Source: Changchengzhania lutea
GTDB lineage: Bacteria > Bacteroidota > Bacteroidia > Flavobacteriales > Flavobacteriaceae
Length of the DNA: 64,000 bases
Direction of reading: 5' to 3'
Assembly (NCBI RefSeq): GCF_006974145.1
Contig: NZ_CP039456.1
Span: 2,324,001 to 2,388,000 of the forward strand
The notes beneath the pieces are model-generated. The model worked only from the letters and a program-made list of their open reading frames with translations, was not told the DNA's origin and made no database searches. Shown here piece by piece: positions 62,279-64,000 of this stretch. Every line of letters begins with the position of its first letter. Position 1 is the stretch's first letter. Both the position numbers and the translations under genes were made by a program.

Positions 62279-63864
62279 TTGTGTATGCTATTTTTAGTAT
62301 CACAATTATTTACTACTCTAAAAACACCTAACGGGTTTTCATCCTTTAGTGCCTCAGGCAGCAAATCATTTGGCCAGTCTTGATAGCTCATTGGTCGCAC
62401 CCAGCGTTTAATGGAATGGATGCCGACCGCTGTAAACCTGCTGTCTGTAGATGCTGGATATGGGCCACCGTGTGTCATGGAAGTACACACCTCAACGCCA
62501 GTAGGAACACCGTTAAAAATCAGTCGCCCTACTCTGTTTTGCAATGCGGATATAATTTTAGGATACTTATTAGCCTCACTGCTTTCGGCAATAATGGTGC
62601 CCGTAAGTTGTCCTTCTAAATTTGAAATGATTTTTTCCAATTGCGCAGCGTCTTCACACAGAACCACTATAGAATATGGCCCAAAGACTTCTTGGTGTAA
62701 GGTGGTGTTTTTTAAAAAGATGGCACCTTCAACGGTTGTCACGGTTTGTCTTGCAAAATTAGTTTGTACCTCATCTTCATAATCTGCCACAACTGTTATA
62801 GCGGATTGCTGCATCGCTTTTTCCTTGTTAGTATCGTATGCGCCTTTAATGTTAGGGTGCAGCATGCATGTGGGTTCGATTTTGATAATCTCATCTGATA
62901 ATCGGTCTATAAAAGAAGAAAATGCATCACTCTTCAATCCTAAAATTAAACCTGGGTTTGTGCAAAACTGACCAGTGCCTAAAGTGATAGAACCCGCATA
63001 GGTTTTAGCAAGTGATTCCCCCTTCTCCTTTAAGGATTCTGGAAGAATAACTACTGGGTTGACGCTGCCCATTTCAGCAAATACAGGAATAGGCTCATCA
63101 CGTTTTGCTGCCATATCATAAAGCGCACGCCCGCCCTTAATGCTACCCGTAAACCCAACGGCTTTAACACCAGAATGTTTAACAAGTTGAGCCCCCACAT
63201 CAATATTAATCCCATTGAGATTTGAAAACACCCCATTGGGCATATTTGTTTTTTGTGCTGCTTTTATTACTGCAGATGCTACAAGTTCTCCAGTTCCTGA
63301 ATGCATGGGATGGGATTTTACAATTACCGGGCATCCCGATGCTAAAGCCGATGCTGTATCTCCGCCAGCAGTAGAATAAGCTAACGGAAAATTACTAGCG
63401 CCAAACACAGCTACTGGTCCTAAAGGCACCATCATTTTGCGTAAATCAGGTTTTGGTTGTGGTTCACGGTTTGGTTCTGCAGTATCAATGGTCGCTTCAA
63501 CCCAAGATCCTTCCTTAACCAAATCTGCAAACATTCTCAGTTGCCCGATGGTTCTTCCGCGTTCGCCCTTGGCACGACCTTCGGGCAAACCAGATTCTAA
63601 ACAATAGGTTTTAATAAGTGTATTGTCCAATGCAAGAATTTCGTCCGCAATAGCATTTAAGAATTCAGATTTTTTAATACCTGAAATATTTTGAAATGAT
63701 TTAAAAGCTTCAGACGCTAATGTCACTGCTGCGTCTATTTCTTCTGAACTCGCTTCAGTAAAAGCCTGTTCATTTTCAATATTCAATTGCGGATTAAAGG
63801 TTTTATAGATACTGTTCCCTTTTGCTGATAATTTGTTTCCGATATAATTTTTTCCTGTTATCAT
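62275..63864 (-). CDS. Alpha-ketoglutarate semialdehyde dehydrogenase (aldehyde dehydrogenase, NADP type)
   Basis: An ALDH-superfamily enzyme of about 529 residues from the ATG at 63864 (MITGKNYIG); a start at 63885 adds seven residues. The motifs are VAVFGASNFPLAYSTAGGD (cofactor binding), AVGFTGSIKGGRAL, the catalytic Glu in VFAEMGSVNPV and the Cys in LGTGQFCTNPGLIL, the layout of 2,5-dioxovalerate dehydrogenases. It makes 2-oxoglutarate, the last step of hydroxyproline degradation. Its stop overlaps the DUF885 start by 4 bp. Confidence 0.9.
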   Translation of the reverse strand: MITGKNYIGNKLSAKGNSIYKTFNPQLNIENEQAFTEASSEEIDAAVTLASEAFKSFQNISGIKKSEFLNAIADEILALDNTLIKTYCLESGLPEGRAKGERGRTIGQLRMFADLVKEGSWVEATIDTAEPNREPQPKPDLRKMMVPLGPVAVFGASNFPLAYSTAGGDTASALASGCPVIVKSHPMHSGTGELVASAVIKAAQKTNMPNGVFSNLNGINIDVGAQLVKHSGVKAVGFTGSIKGGRALYDMAAKRDEPIPVFAEMGSVNPVVILPESLKEKGESLAKTYAGSITLGTGQFCTNPGLILGLKSDAFSSFIDRLSDEIIKIEPTCMLHPNIKGAYDTNKEKAMQQSAITVVADYEDEVQTNFARQTVTTVEGAIFLKNTTLHQEVFGPYSIVVLCEDAAQLEKIISNLEGQLTGTIIAESSEANKYPKIISALQNRVGRLIFNGVPTGVEVCTSMTHGGPYPASTDSRFTAVGIHSIKRWVRPMSYQDWPNDLLPEALKDENPLGVFRVVNNCDTKNSIHK

Positions 63865-63901
63865 ATTCTCATGTAAGTCTTCCAAAAAGGAAAACTTTTT
63901 A

Positions 63902-64000
63902 TTAATTACTGATTCGTTTTAAATGCTTTTCTAAATCCACTGGTTTATGTATCTCTTTGGTGGATACGGGGTATTTCTTTAACATACCTTCTGGCCGAAT
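63902..64000 (-). CDS. Unidentified protein, C-terminal end only (cut by window edge)
   Basis: The minus strand is open from the right edge to a stop at 63902-63904, encoding about 32 residues: EGMLKKYPVSTKEIHKPVD, then LEKHLKRISN. I do not recognise the family. It lies immediately upstream of the aldehyde dehydrogenase gene on the same strand. Hydroxyproline operons usually carry a DapA-type deaminase, and this could be it, but the residues shown do not establish that. Confidence 0.4.
   Translation of the reverse strand: MRPEGMLKKYPVSTKEIHKPVDLEKHLKRISN

Noticed and set aside
1-64000. CRISPR arrays, rRNA operons, prophage structural genes, restriction-modification systems
   Set aside because: I saw no regularly spaced direct repeats, rRNA sequence, phage structural genes or methylase/endonuclease frames in the window.

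Overview
The window comes from a marine-type member of the Flavobacteriaceae (Bacteroidota). I infer this from the low GC content, a SusC/SusD pair with associated lipoproteins, a BlaI/M56 sensor pair whose promoter fits the Bacteroidota TTG-N20-TAnnTTTG pattern, [17 protein letters not shown]-type GC-rich repeats, and families typical of the group (DUF4230, DUF4407, DUF4961, DUF5004, PA2169). I cannot name the species.

Region 1 (1-11.3 kb) is chromosomal housekeeping and stress DNA: a truncated UPF0104-type membrane protein at the left edge, an outer-membrane barrel, ruvC, hemW, a cyclase-family hydrolase, DUF4230, a GNAT enzyme, a YjbR protein, an exported repeat protein, a PhnA protein, a large HPII-type catalase, a PA2169 four-helix protein, and a GntA-like haem N-hydroxylase next to a DUF1989 protein. 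An AraC regulator remnant lies between phnA and katE.

Region 2 (11.4-13.6 kb) is a mobile scar. It holds a broken tyrosine recombinase (in-frame stop plus a frameshift at the catalytic Tyr) and an IS982-type element with inverted repeats and a 5-bp target duplication.

Region 3 (13.6-48.6 kb) is a large polysaccharide utilization locus. The minus-strand core carries two beta-propeller proteins, a GntR/UTRA regulator, DUF5004 and DUF4961 lipoproteins, SusC, SusD, a GH92 mannosidase, a CE7 esterase, a giant FG-GAP/ASPIC lipoprotein, a ROK kinase fused to phosphomannose isomerase, an MFS sugar porter and a TPR lipoprotein. The left part carries two more propeller proteins and what looks like a complete non-phosphorylative sugar-oxidation route: mutarotase-like DUF4432, SDR, SMP-30 lactonase, UxuA-family dehydratase, a second SDR and an FAH-family hydrolase. 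A sialate-type O-acetylesterase and a vanadium haloperoxidase-like lipoprotein sit at its edge. I infer a substrate that is O-acetylated, contains mannose, and contains a second sugar oxidised to pyruvate plus lactate or glycolate (for example L-fucose, or D-arabinose, which shares its stereochemistry). The locus is eroding: a sulfatase and a serine hydrolase survive only as remnants, and one propeller gene is split by a 1-base homopolymer slip.

Region 4 (49-57.9 kb) holds lgt, a broken DUF1508 gene next to tRNA-Leu(TAG), an M20 peptidase followed by a repeat element, an EamA transporter, a BlaI/M56 sensor pair with visible operators, a DUF4407 protein, a STAS protein, an NTF2-like protein and a GNAT enzyme.

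Region 5 (58.3-64 kb, minus) is a tightly overlapping trans-4-hydroxyproline catabolic operon: epimerase, D-amino-acid dehydrogenase, alpha-ketoglutarate semialdehyde dehydrogenase and a DUF885 protein. The expected deaminase is not seen and may lie beyond the right edge, where one unidentified gene is cut off.
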